In this document: piece by piece, positions 22,694 to 33,759 of the stretch
Position numbering within the stretch: position 1 is the stretch's first letter
Layout of the letters: every line of letters starts with the position of its first letter
Source: Cornus controversa
Taxonomy: Eukaryota > Streptophyta > Magnoliopsida > Cornales > Cornaceae
Reading direction: 5' to 3'
Length of the DNA: 64,000 bases
Assembly: GCA_026545225.1 (NCBI GenBank)
Contig: CM048853.1
Location: 17,858,755 to 17,922,754 of the forward strand
Program-made: the position numbers and the translations under genes
The notes under the pieces: model-generated
The model's input: only the letters and a program-made list of their open reading frames with translations
Told to the model about the DNA's origin: nothing
Database searches by the model: none

Positions 22694-24899
22694 ATGACTT
22701 TTAGAACACCTTTTCTAAGTGCACAAGTCCTTCAAAAATTTAGCATAAGGAGGAATTTGCTTGATGGTATCAAGGAGTGGCAAATTAATCTTCACTTGTC
22801 GAAATACTTCCATCATGTCATGCAGCTTGTCCCCTTGCTTCCCCAATTTAGATGCTTCAAGGAAACGTTGTGGGAAATGAGCCTTGGGCTCATAAGGAAT
22901 TGCAGCACTTGGACTTGTGGTCACTTTTTCTTCTTCTTCCTTCTCACCTACCTTGTTATCAATAATTTTCCCACTCCTCAAAGTGGTAATGGCTTGAACT
23001 TGCTCATGGTGTGGTTTGTTTGTGGAAGCTTGCAGCCCTCTTGGATTAGCAATTGGTTGATTAGGGAGCTTCCCATCTTCCCTTCTACTCAATGAAGTAG
23101 CAAGCTGTCCAAATTGAGATTCTAGTTTGGCAATGGATTGAGAATGAGAGTGCACTAGTTGAACTGTAGATTGTACTATTGCTGCAGTAGCTTGCACTAT
23201 CTCTATCAGAGAATCAAGTTTATCAAACTTTGATAAGGTAAGTGTCAGCTTGTCTTCAATACCAGAAATTCTCTGTGTCATAGGACTTTATGTTTGATAT
23301 TGCTATTGAGGCATAAAATTCCTAGGTTGATATAATGGTTGCATTGCTACCCCTTGGTTACTATAAGAAAACCAGGACGATTCCTCCATGTAGGATTGTA
23401 AGTATTACCTCGTGGAGGATTCATTGGTCCAGTGAATGTAGCTTGTACTTGCTCATGTTAAATATCAGAAAATTGACCCATTGAAGAACAATTGCTCACA
23501 TTATGCATAGGACTAGAGCAAAATTCACAAGGGCCTAACAATGAAGAATTTGGAGTAGAAGGAGTTTAATTGGCAGCCATAATTGCTGCTGCCTTCTGTG
23601 CAATTAAGTCAATATCGGTTGGCATAGCTTCTGAAGCACCAACCTCAAAAATCCCATCAGTCTTCCTTGTAGTGGAAGGTCTACTAGAACGAGTAGACGA
23701 CATATGTTGTAGAGAGTTATCACTGAGATTTTCAAATAAGGTCCATGCCTCTTCTTCACTCTTCAACATAAAAGTACCTCCACAAGATGCATCAACCCTC
23801 TGTTTGTTGGCTTCTGTCAGTCCTTCATGAAAACTCTACATTAGTTACCACTTAGGAACTTGATAATGGGGACACTTCCTAAGAAGATCCTTGAATCTTT
23901 CCCATGTCTCATATAATTATTCCCTGTCACGCCCCGATTCCCGAGGCCCGGAAACCGAGGTGTGAACTCCGTGAGATCACCCTCACGCTCTAACCACCAC
24001 CTGATCATGCAACCTCAATTTCTTATCATTTTTACAAAAATTGGGCATGACCCACTCTAAATAATCAGCTTCTGGCATGATACACCTGCTTTACAATTTA
24101 TATGGACACTTCTGGGCACGTGTCCCCCCAGCATTTATATCTAAACAATAAAAATGGACACTTCTGGGCCCGTGTCCCCCCAATATTTCTACACATGCAT
24201 AATACAATCATAAATACATGTCTCGGTCCTTGAATGTCCGTATTTAATACATACATCACATGAATAAATACAGCTGAAGGAACTGAATCTACATAATCGC
24301 TTTATACATTTAATCCAAATGTAAAGCATCTATCTATCCACTATCCTGGACATACATTAGATTCTAAGTAATCTAAACACTACCTCTGTAACCTGTGCTG
24401 TCAGTTTCCCCAACTGACTCCAAAACCAGCAATACCTGCAAAACCTGGGAGGGGGTGAGCTCAAAGGCCCAACAAGGTATGTAGAACCATACTATCACCG
24501 CTGCAGCAGGTCGATTCTCACATATTCTCAAAAATATACATGCACTTAAATATATCACAATATTTAAAGACCATGCCCCACCTAGCATGCATGAACCAAT
24601 GATGTATGTGACTACTCTAGCACATATGAACATACAAAATCCACTATACATGATTTTAGAAATCATTTTCAACATGCTTGAAAGCAGTAAACATCATGCA
24701 TCAATATGTATATAGAACATATATGTCAACACATTTACATAACCGATGTAAATCAACTACCACATCTCCTACTCGTCAAGTAGCACATCACAAATGCAAT
24801 AAAGGTGCATTTAAATAGGAAAACATGCTTAACAGATAAACACATAAGCATAAAGGTATTTTTCACCTTCCACGGTCATAATCCGATACAAAAGACAAG

Positions 24900-25345
24900 C
24901 ATCTAAGCTTGCACATACTCTCACTCTCGGTCCTCATCCGATACCCCACATGATTGGCCCGCTCCGAGGATCATGTGACCTAGGACAACTCCGATAACCA
25001 ACCTATGACCTGGACCACTCCGAAAGGTCATCCTACTCTGGCAATGTATAGGATTGCCGTTATGTGAGAGGACAGCTCCGAGGCTCACATTCATTGGACG
25101 TGCTCCGATTTCCAGGCTTTAAGCCTTAGCATGGCGGGTCCACTCCGAGGGCTATACTTGTTGGACACACTCCGATGGCAATATATTGGTTTGCCAAATT
25201 GTGAGGGGACAACTCCGAAGCTCACAAATGTTGGACACACTCCGGTTCTAGGCGTAAAGCCTTCGTATGGCGGGTCCACTCCAAGGGCCATACGTAGTGG
25301 ATAGTTATACCACTTCTCGTGACACGGTTGGACCACTCCGAAGTC
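24900..25345. repeat. CTCCGA-rich degenerate minisatellite in the solo LTR
   Basis: About eleven copies of (C)ACTCCGA or GCTCCGA occur at 25-60 base intervals, with partner words such as GGACACACTCCG, AAGCCTT-GTATGGCGGGTCC and GGCTCACA-TTGGACG. The related LTR at 12506-15907 lacks this zone between matching flanks. Confidence 0.75.
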
Positions 25346-27505
25346 CCGTGCACCTCTTTTTGCGTTAATTTTCCCGCAACCTCCCATATATGCAATGTGG
25401 ATGCATACGTAACCAAGCATTTCATTTTATGCTATCCCAATGCACCAGCTAGTATATAAGTACATAGCATGCATTTCCCTCTACATAAACCCACATATAA
25501 CCACGTATGTGTCATTTCCCTCCTATACATGCAATATGGATGCATATATACACAGCATAATACATTCATGCTTCAACCCATGCTTATGAATACTAAAAGA
25601 AGTGTTTGGCATGCTTTTCATCACATTCCAACACATAGAGCACATATATGTTCAAATACTTGCATAACACCTCACATATGCAAACAATTCCAACTTAGCA
25701 TATTTTTATCATGCTATAACCAATGCATACATTTTCTATAAACAGATAGCATGCATTTCATTCACGTAAACCTACATGTAAACACGTACATGTCAAATCA
25801 TGCATATAAATCACATATGCACACACACTAGCATAAATACAGTCATGCTCTCATTCAACACATGTATCCACTACAAGAAGCTAACATGCATTCCAATCAC
25901 AACACATATACACACATATGTATATTACGTTACCCACGTATGTATCAAGAACATATAAAATAGTTAGCACATTACATGCTTTTCAAATACTCGCCAAAAG
26001 TAAATTCATACCTAGCATGCATTTCTACCGCTGCAACCATATATATAATCACCTATATATATATACTGAACCTCATGCATAAAAGCCACATATTCATACA
26101 AGACAACATATAGCTAAACATGTATTATTTAGCATACTCTTCATAGACTTTAATCTATACATACATGCATATCACAATGCAATTAGGCGATAAATCTAAC
26201 ATGTTATCGCTTCCCAAACCCGCACATACATATATATACACACACGCATATGTATATATCCTCTCACATCCCTGTATATACAACATCCGCCTATACCCAC
26301 ATATATATAAGCACCTATATATACATGTATATACACATACCACATATGATTAAAGTAAGACATATGTAAATTACTCAACGTACGTAAAAGATATGTACGA
26401 GATAGAGGCAAGAATCAACTTGCCTTAGGTCCAGCTTTCGCTAAGTCCGCGCTTGCAAAGCGTCCTGTTTCCAAGTCTGGTCCAGTCCCGTGTCAAAGCC
26501 CACACGACAATCCTCTGAACCATTTCCTTGCCCTTTCTGATTTCTGGTCCAACCACGAAACCATCCATTCGGCAGTTGTCTCTAACCGGCCACTAACCGA
26601 AATCAATCACAAACCTATACATTTGTAGATCTCCAACATTGCAGCCCAAAATTATGGCTGCTCAAACAAACTCAACCCGGCTATCTGTCGAGTCTCATCC
26701 CGAATCCCAATCGAGAATTCCAACCATGGAAGCCCAACCATCATTGATCCAAAATCAACCCAGCCGTAAGCACCAATCACGGCTGTCCATGAAGCCATGG
26801 GTACCACCATAGACCCTCACCTCAACTGTGAAATCCCAGCACCACAACTGAACCATCATCATCCGTAAATATATATATATATATTTATATATATATATAT
26901 ATATCACCACTCTCCTGCCAAATGCCCACTGTCCAAGCCGTGAGCTCCACCCATACTCACCCACCATCAACCGAACCAAGAAGAAAGCCACAACCCAGCC
27001 ACCATGAAAACCCACCTGGATCGGACCCAAAATCGAGCCAAACCCACACACGGCCAACCCGTGACCAGCCACGCGAACCATGACAGCCACTACCGCTGCC
27101 ATCTCTCTATCCTCCTTCAGCAAATCACCCTCAGCAATTCAACAACCCACCGGAACAACCAAGGAGAAACACACCTGGAACAACCCAAAAACCGGACCAA
27201 ACGTGGCCCCGTAAATTGACCCAAACACGACCCAGTCGTGCTCAACCCGAACCACCGAGCAACACCGCCGCGAGCCACCGTCGCTGGCCCACCGTCGACC
27301 ACTACCGTGGCCGGAACCCACCTGCCGAGGACCCCTTCCGAACCAGCCGAGCTCAACCCAAAACTCCAGCCGCGAAACCCTCGGTCTCGGCCAGCAACCC
27401 GCAACCGGCCACCGCCGTCGCCGTCGGCCGCCACTCCAGCCGCTGCCGGCGCACCGCCTTCGCCGTCGCCCAGGCGGAGCCCCGCCGTGAGCACCCCGAA
27501 CCACC

Positions 27506-27618
27506 TCCTCCTTCTTCTCCTGATTCTCTCTCGGTTCTCTCTTTCTCTCTCCCCGATTCTCTTTCTTCTCTTCTTTTTCTTTTCTTTTCTTTTTCTTTTC
27601 TTTTCTTTCTTCTTTTCT
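27506..27618. repeat. Homopyrimidine tract in the solo LTR
   Basis: About 110 bases of almost only C and T (TTTTCTTTTCTTT units). It is the counterpart of 15291-15439 and sits at the same relative place, between the C/A-rich zone and the AT-rich promoter-like zone. Confidence 0.8.
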
Positions 27619-28720
27619 TTTGTCCACAACTTTTCTCTACATTACCCACAGCCACATGTATATACATAATACATACAATATATATATATATGTATATTTT
27701 TATCACATGGGCATCTAATTATACATACACATATGTATATACATCACCACATACTCTTGCCCCTCCACATGCACAAAATTACGAATGTGCACCACTATTT
27801 CTCCATAATTGCATAAGGCCCCCCATATATTTATAATTTAATATAAATATAGGTACTATGTACATATATATATTTAGATATACATATACATATACATACG
27901 CCTTCCACTTGTATGGAAATATATCCACACCCTTTCCGGAATTTAATTAATCCGAAAAAAAATCAATCCGGCCCAAAAATCATCCGGGACCGGTCAAAAT
28001 AATTCCGGTCCTTACATTCCCCCTCATGTTGGGAGAAACTAGTGATAGCACGTCTGAACTGATTGGTCTTCCCTATCGGAAAATACTTCTTGAGAAACTC
28101 ATGTTACATCTGAGTCCAAGTCGTGATAGAACTTGCCGGTAGAGAGTTGAACCAATACTTCGCTTTGTCTTTCAGGGAGAATGGAAAAAGTCTCATTCTA
28201 AAACCATCTTCAAAGAAGTTGTGGATTTTGGTAGTTGAACACACTTCAATGAATTCATCTAGATGCATATAAGGGTCTTCCTGAGTCAGTCCAAAATAAG
28301 ATGGTAGCATCTGAATAATGCTGGACTTGATCTCATAATTCTGTGCTATGACATTGGGTAGTTGAAAACCCGCTGGTGTGGTATATGTCTCAGGAACATA
28401 GTAGTCCCTAAGCAATCTAGCCCTTTCTCCATCAGTATTAGGAACAAGGTTGTTATTCCTCTCTTCTGCTATGTCTTCAATTAATTCTTCCTCTAGCACA
28501 CTGGTATCAACAGGGATGTTCCTCTATTATCTAAGAGTACGTTCAGGATTAGGATCAAGAGATATCAAAGGATCAGCCACAGAACGACGACCTTGCATAT
28601 ATTAGCCAAAAGCACCTGAAAAGAAAACAAAAACAAAATTAAAAACAAAATATAAAAATTTCCTAAACTAAAAATCTAATTAAAATTAATTTTGTAAAAT
28701 CCAATCAATCAAATAGATAA

Positions 28721-28738
28721 TCCCTGGCAACGGCGCCA
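28721..28738 (-). promoter_or_regulatory. Primer binding site, tRNA-Asp type
   Basis: The minus-strand sequence TGGCGCCGTTGCCAGGGA lies five bases from the LTR end at 28744. This PBS type is characteristic of Athila/Tat-group elements. The leader between it and gag is only about 120 bases. Confidence 0.9.
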
Positions 28739-28743
28739 AAAAT

Positions 28744-30246
28744 TGATTCGTGTGTGAGTGTGACTCAACAAGTGTATCAATTAAAAATTACCACACTTTG
28801 CAATAGAACAAATTCTTTGCAGAATAGGGCTATCGAAAGGGGTGTCGAACCTCAGGGATTATGGTCTGATGAGTTGGAATACGAAATCAATTCTAATTAA
28901 ATTTAAGAGAAAAGAATTCTGATTCTTAAACTAACTAAAAAGTAAAATAACATAAAACAAAGTAAATACAAAGTGAAGATAATATGAGAGAAATCTAGGG
29001 TATTTGACTTCACCACTAACTCCATAATCAATGGTCAATTGAATCAACTATGGGGGATTACATCATGCATAAGTGGTGTCGGTGGCTACAAGCTCACTTT
29101 CATCCGTCAAGAAGATAACATATGATTAAGGCTAAGTCATGGGCTATCTTCAATTGGCATGGGTCATCTGCCTAACTACTCTAATCTAGGGTGCAGTATG
29201 GTTCATCTTCTCTAGGCATAATCCATCAAAGCTTTTAATGATATATTCGGTGATTACCATTGTGTAATAATCGCTCTCACGATCACAGAAAATAAGAGAG
29301 ATTGAGTTCAATAACAACAACTAAATATCTAAGATAAGATAAGAAATCATTGAAACTAAATTTACAAGACTTTTATTGCTCAATTCTATAATAAGAATCC
29401 TTTAAATTACACAATCTATGCATGTATATAATGGTCCCAATAATTAAAACAATCAAACCATTGATGCTTTGTTAGGGTACATCAAAACCCTAGTGGATGA
29501 ACTAGCCGCTCATGGTAGAAGAAGAAGCTTCAACTGTTGATAAAGAAGGCATCATCTTCATGAATTATGTATATGATTTCGTTCTCCAATGGCTCTGCAA
29601 AGTATGTCTTCTGTTCTGTTTAAAGCTTTCTCAGACTCTCCAATCTCTCTAATCACCCCCCAACTCCACCTCCAATTCTTCACTTTATGCCCCAAGAGAA
29701 TACACCAAAGTCCTAATCCAATTAGGAATTAATTAGGTTTTCCCACAGCACTAATCAGGTGGGTTTTTCCTACTGACGTTCGGCCCAACTTTTGACCCAC
29801 TAGAAGTCCGATTCACGGAACTTTTGTGAAATACAAAAGTGTGCAGCATTGAATTGCGTTCAACCTAAGCAAAAATTAAGTCAATTTGAGGCTTGGAAAT
29901 AACACTTCTCGTCTGTTTTCCAAAATGGGATTAAGACTGTATTAAACGCAGATTTGGGCTTCAGGCCTGAAACCTTCTTAAGCTGCTGTAATTATTTTGG
30001 ACCTCTTCCATGGGCTGATTTGAGTTGAAATAAATGGTTGAATGGTTCCCTTTGATGTAGGCTTCATCTAACCATCTTGGATGTCTTCTTTAAAAGTCCA
30101 AAATCATGGTTTTAACTAAAATAATCATTAAGGTCCTGAAAATACAGAAAATACTAAAACAAAGTAAAATAACAAAATAATCTATCACTAAGAGAATAAA
30201 ATATATAAGTTAAGAGGCTAGAATGCGTAACATTCAACGCCTATCA
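28744..30246 (-). repeat. 5' LTR of Athila-like element 2 (1503 bp)
   Basis: On the minus strand it runs from TGATAGGCGTTGAATG (30246) to CACACACGAATCA (28744). It is the same family as 4910-6342. There is no ORF of note. Confidence 0.92.
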
Positions 30247-30365
30247 GTACATCACTTTAAACAACACAACCTGTGGAAAGCTTAATAAAGAAAGATAGAT
30301 AAAATATGTAATGCTCCCTTTAATCTCCCCTTAACCAGATACACAGAAATATCAGATAAATATAT
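30247..30365 (-). repeat. Possible 3' LTR remnant of the Copia-like element
   Basis: This is the sequence between the end of the Athila-like LTR and the polypurine tract. I could not match it to the LTR at 45705-46857, so the call rests on position only. Confidence 0.25.
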
Positions 30366-30377
30366 CTCCCCCTTTTG
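30366..30377 (-). promoter_or_regulatory. Polypurine tract of the Copia-like element
   Basis: The minus-strand sequence CAAAAGGGGGAG follows TTTGTCATTTTGTTA. This is the pattern usual for SIRE/Maximus-type Copia elements just before the 3' LTR. Confidence 0.6.
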
Positions 30378-30986
30378 TAACAAAATGACAAAGAAAAACA
30401 TACAAAAAGAGAATCAATGAAGCACATAGAGAGAATAAGATAACAACGAAGCAAAAATAATTATCATCACTGAGCAATTAAATATCCAAAACATAAACAT
30501 AATATCAGTTGATGAAAAATAACATAGTATAGTAAAAATAAATAATCTAGACATCAGGGGTAAAGAAGTCAAATCTAGTTTAGAACAAAAAAATCAAGAC
30601 CTAAGGTCTAAGTCTAATCATCATTTGCATCATTAGCAACCTCATCAGATATAGTAGAGTCAAGCTTGTTTATCCTACCATGTAATCTGTCAAGCCCTTG
30701 CTAAATGAACCTCAAAACTTGGTTCATCTGATTAGCTGTCACTAGGGTGTTAGTCGTAAGAACTTGAAACACTCATCGACCTCCAGACACAGCCTATCTA
30801 GCTCTTTGACTACGCTTATGGGTCTTCCTATCCTTCTCCTTCTTGTTGACTGAACGTGTCATTAAAGTAGCATCAATCAACCTTTTCAATCTCTCAACAT
30901 TTGCCCCATCAGAATAGGAGCCCTAACACCTCTCAGAATAGCCATGATAATCTATGGGAAGGGTAAAATTGATGAGACCTAGAGTT
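30378..30986 (-). other. Region between env-like remnant and polypurine tract
   Basis: AT-rich, with stops in all frames. The minus strand of 30600-30980 may be the decayed C-terminal part of the env-like ORF. I see nothing else in it. Confidence 0.3.
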
Positions 30987-31740
30987 TCAAGTAGTTAGCA
31001 TCATAGTACGCATGATTGTAGCGGGAAGGTTGATGGGATCTTCCCAAAAAATGTGGTATAGCATCTTAGCATGACTCTTGAGCAAGTTGCCCTTGTGGTC
31101 ATGAGGATCAAGATTATGTGAGACCACCAAATTCAATGCTGAAACATTGTGTGTGAGCCTCTGGTCTTCAGGTATGCACAACTCCCTAATCATGTCGTCT
31201 ATGGTTAGTCAGTTTCGGTCCTCCACTTGGTATGGCAAGACAATGCCATCCTCAATCTTTGTGACTCCCAAGATATATGCAATGGTGTCCTTGGTAACCA
31301 TGAAGCGAATGCCATAACACTTTGTAACGAAAGTCAGGTCATCCAAATTAGAAGAGATCATATTGCCATAGAAATACCTTACCATGTCCAGCTTGACAAT
31401 CTCCTGAAGATCACAAAGTGATTCCTAGCCATTTTTCTCAAAATATTGCACAAACTCCAGCTGCTAATCTTGTTTAATCGCCATGAGATTGATTTTCCAT
31501 TCAATTCTCATTGCCCAACAACCTATAATGTTAACGAAATTATTGTAGTTGAAGTCATCCTCAAACATGTCTCTAGTGAAGACAATGTGATTATCCACAC
31601 TAGTTGACAACTCGGTGTGTCCTTGTTTGAAGCCATGACAACCATAACAAATGGGATAAAAAAATATGGTTAAAATCTCCATTTGGGAATTTTGTCAAAC
31701 ACTTGGTTTGCAATGGTATAATCCTCAAGTATAAATGAAC
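30987..31740 (-). pseudogene. env-like ORF remnant of the Copia-like element
   Basis: The minus strand has decayed coding sequence in at least two frames. An N-terminal stretch (MKPSSFILEDYTIANQVFDK near 31740) is followed by stops and frame changes. Then come VKLDMVRYFYGNMISSNLDDL (about 31400) and IRELCIPEDQRLTHNVSALN and FWEDPINLPATIM (31193-30987). The FYGNM plus LGV-type pattern resembles the putative plant transposon protein family that also forms the third ORF of Athila-like elements. In SIRE-type Copia elements an ORF of this kind lies after pol. It is not functional, and the family call is by eye. Confidence 0.45.
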
Positions 31741-32304
31741 TAGGTTTCATCAAATCACCACAAAGCCAATAACAATCCACCCAATCTCCAAAAATCAATT
31801 AATCAAAAGAAATATAGAAGAAGAAGATTAAGTATGAGTTACTGTATTAGGATGCTTGAGAGTGTAAGAGACTTGAGAGTAAAGTGATATGAGAGTGTGT
31901 ATTTGAATGAGAGTGAGTGAGGGACTTAAACCAAAATTGTGCATGTGTAAAATTTAAAATTCTTCGCATTCGCTAAGTGCAACCGGTCCTCTTATTTGGG
32001 GACCGGTTCAACACATTTTGGTTTCTTAGAACCTGCAGCAATGCGATCGGTCCTGATATTTGGGGACCGGTCCCACTATGTGAATTTTGAAAAATTAAAT
32101 ATTTGGACCTCAATTCACCTCACTTTAACTTAAATTAACAACAAACACCATTTTAAGTTAGAAAAATAAACACATCAATCAAACAAGACACAAAAAAAAA
32201 AAAAAAACCACAAAAAAAAGAAAATATTTTTGGATTCTTGATTTTTTGAAAAAAAAATATATAATCTCATGAGAATAATCAAAACAGATTTTTCAGAGAA
32301 TAAA
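31741..32304 (-). other. Non-coding region upstream of the env-like ORF, with ACCGGTCCCC block
   Basis: The minus strand holds a TC-rich leader-like stretch (31860-31930) and the block at 31981-32074, where ACCGGTCCCCAAA words alternate with reverse forms. Poly-A and poly-T runs follow (32190-32250) before the transposon end at 32305. Confidence 0.5.
31981..32074. repeat. ACCGGTCCCC palindromic block
   Basis: AACCGGTCCTC, TTTGGGGACCGGTTC, GATCGGTCCTG and TTTGGGGACCGGTCCC appear in 90 bases, separated by about 40 bases of ordinary sequence. A shorter version of the same words is in the presumed LTR of this element at 46601-46630. Confidence 0.75.
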
Positions 32305-32350
32305 GGGCCAGTTTGGCATGCGCTTTTGTTTTGATGTTTTGTTTTTGTCT
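32305..32350 (+). repeat. Left terminal inverted repeat of the PIF/Harbinger element
   Basis: GGGCCAGTTTGGCATGCGCT is followed by T-rich sequence ending GTTTTTG. It aligns with the complement of 42631-42676 at roughly three bases in four. Confidence 0.8.
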
Positions 32351-33759
32351 AAAACAGAACAAATGTTTTGTTATGAGTGTGTTTTGAATAGAATCAAAAA
32401 CACGTTTGGCAAGGAAAATCTGTTTTCAAAATTTTAAAACAGAAACAACAAAAACATGTTTGGTAAGTCCAATTGTTAGCAAAAATATTGAAGCAGAAAT
32501 TCAAAAACATGTTTGGCATAAACCTGTTTGAGTGTTTTGTTTTAAAATATTTATATTATTATAAATAATTAAAAATTATTATAATTTACATAATATGTTA
32601 TTTGTTAATATTTAGAATAAATTATATTTAGATAAATTATATATATATATTTAACAATATTTGTCTAAAAATTAAAAAAATATGACAAATAATTTGTAAA
32701 ATTTTTGACAGAACTTTGTCTAAAAATTGACATATTTCAAATCTGTGCATTCCCATAAATCAATCCTGCCCAAGTGTAAATATAAAACAACAAAAATTTT
32801 CAACATATATTATTACAATATGCTCGAAATAGCAATAATCCACCAAGTTTAAAAAATAACAACTTTGTATGAATACAAAAAATATGACTAAATCCATATA
32901 TTTAAAAAAAAAATAGATTACAATTTAACATAAAAGAACACTTTAAGCATCACTTCAGATTCTATGACAAGAAAGCTCAGCACCATCAGCATATCACCCA
33001 CGTGTAGTGTTGGAGTAGTACCCACATGCAAACAAAAAAAAAACAAGTCCATTACACAATACAACTTATGTTATAATCAAACTTTATAAAGAAGAGGAGT
33101 AAGAGTTTGACCTTTTTCGGACTTGTTGAGCGAGCACAAGTCATTAGCATTCAAACAGACCACCCAAGTGAAGTGTTGAAGCAATATCGGCATGCAATAA
33201 AGAAAAAACACAAGTTCATGTTACGGTTACAATGCAGCCTATGTTATAATCAAACTTTTTCAAGAAGTTAAGCAAGAGGTTGACCTTTTTCAGACTTTTT
33301 CAGCAAGCACAAGTCATTAGCACTCAAATAGACCACCCAAGTGAAGTGTTGAAGCAGTATCGACATACAATAAAAAAAATACAAGTTCATGTCACAGTTA
33401 CAATGTAGTCTATGTTATAATCGAACTTTTTAAAGAATTTAAGTAAGAGTTTGACCTTTTTCAGACTTGTTGAACAAGCACTGCTCCACTAAAAATGTAT
33501 TCCAATATCCCAATACATCATTATCATTTAGTGTACAATATCATATATGTTACAATATATAAGTTTATACTAATATATTACACAACATCCCAGTGTATAC
33601 TAATATATTACACAACATCCAACTTCATCTCAATTCATTTGTCAACAACAACAACAATGAACAAGAAAAATATGACAATCAAAATAAATATTAGCAAAAG
33701 TAAAGAACGATAGAAAGTTATTACAGTTATCCATTGTGTAAGAGTTATAGAAGTACTTT
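32351..33759 (-). other. Region between left TIR and transposase stop
   Basis: AT-rich and non-coding. From 32970 to 33482 it is a 171-bp tandem repeat. From 33500 to 33700 it is simple AT-rich sequence. A 3' UTR and poly-A signals for the transposase would fall here. AATAAA-like strings occur, but none can be chosen. Confidence 0.5.
32970..33482. repeat. 171-bp subterminal tandem repeat, about 2.9 copies
   Basis: The unit runs from ACAAGTTCATGTTACGGTTA through TATGTTATAATCAAACTTT, AGAGTTTGACCTTTTTC and CAAGTCATTAGCA to GACCACCCAAGTGAAGTGTTG. Units begin near 33041, 33210 and 33381, with a partial copy before 33041 and a break at 33482. Confidence 0.8.

Larger units (their letters stand above)
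23925..28016 (-). mobile_element. Solo LTR of a Tekay-like element (4092 bp), TSD TTCCC
   Basis: The ends are TGTCACGCCCC and GGTCCTTACA, with TTCCC on both sides (23920-23924 and 28017-28021). No internal region is present. It belongs to the family of the LTR at 12506-15907 but is about 690 bases longer, largely because of a CTCCGA-rich repeat zone (24900-25345). It also has doubled G-box motifs (24102-24181), AT microsatellites (26870-26905), a C/A-rich zone (26440-27500) whose Pro/Thr-rich frames are not genes, and a homopyrimidine tract (27506-27618). Confidence 0.95.
22694..28598 (-). pseudogene. gag: gag of Athila-like element 2, split by a solo LTR
   Basis: The gene starts (minus strand) at 28598 with MQGRRSVADPLISLDPNPERTLR, followed by stop codons near 28525. 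It continues through VIAQNYEIKSSIIQMLPSYFGL and DPYMHLDEFIEVCSTTKIHNFF and breaks at 28017, where a solo LTR is inserted. It resumes at 23924 and runs through MLKSEEEAWTLFENLSDNSL (23769), stops near 23565 and 23285, and a coiled-coil part (VHSHSQSIAKLESQFGQL). It ends KFLKDLCT before a TAG at about 22714 that separates it from protease. Removing the LTR and one TSD copy rejoins the frame exactly as in the gag at 708-2471. Confidence 0.88.
16576..30246 (-). mobile_element. Athila-like element 2 (minus strand, 3' LTR truncated)
   Basis: Reading on the minus strand, it has a complete 5' LTR (28744-30246), a PBS, gag, protease, integrase, an env-like ORF, a 3' non-coding region, a polypurine tract and the first 415 bases of the 3' LTR. 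RT and RNase H are missing. A 4.09-kb solo LTR is nested in gag. The right end is a true LTR end inside sequence that looks like a Copia-type LTR remnant. The left end is broken, so no TSD can be checked. Confidence 0.85.
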
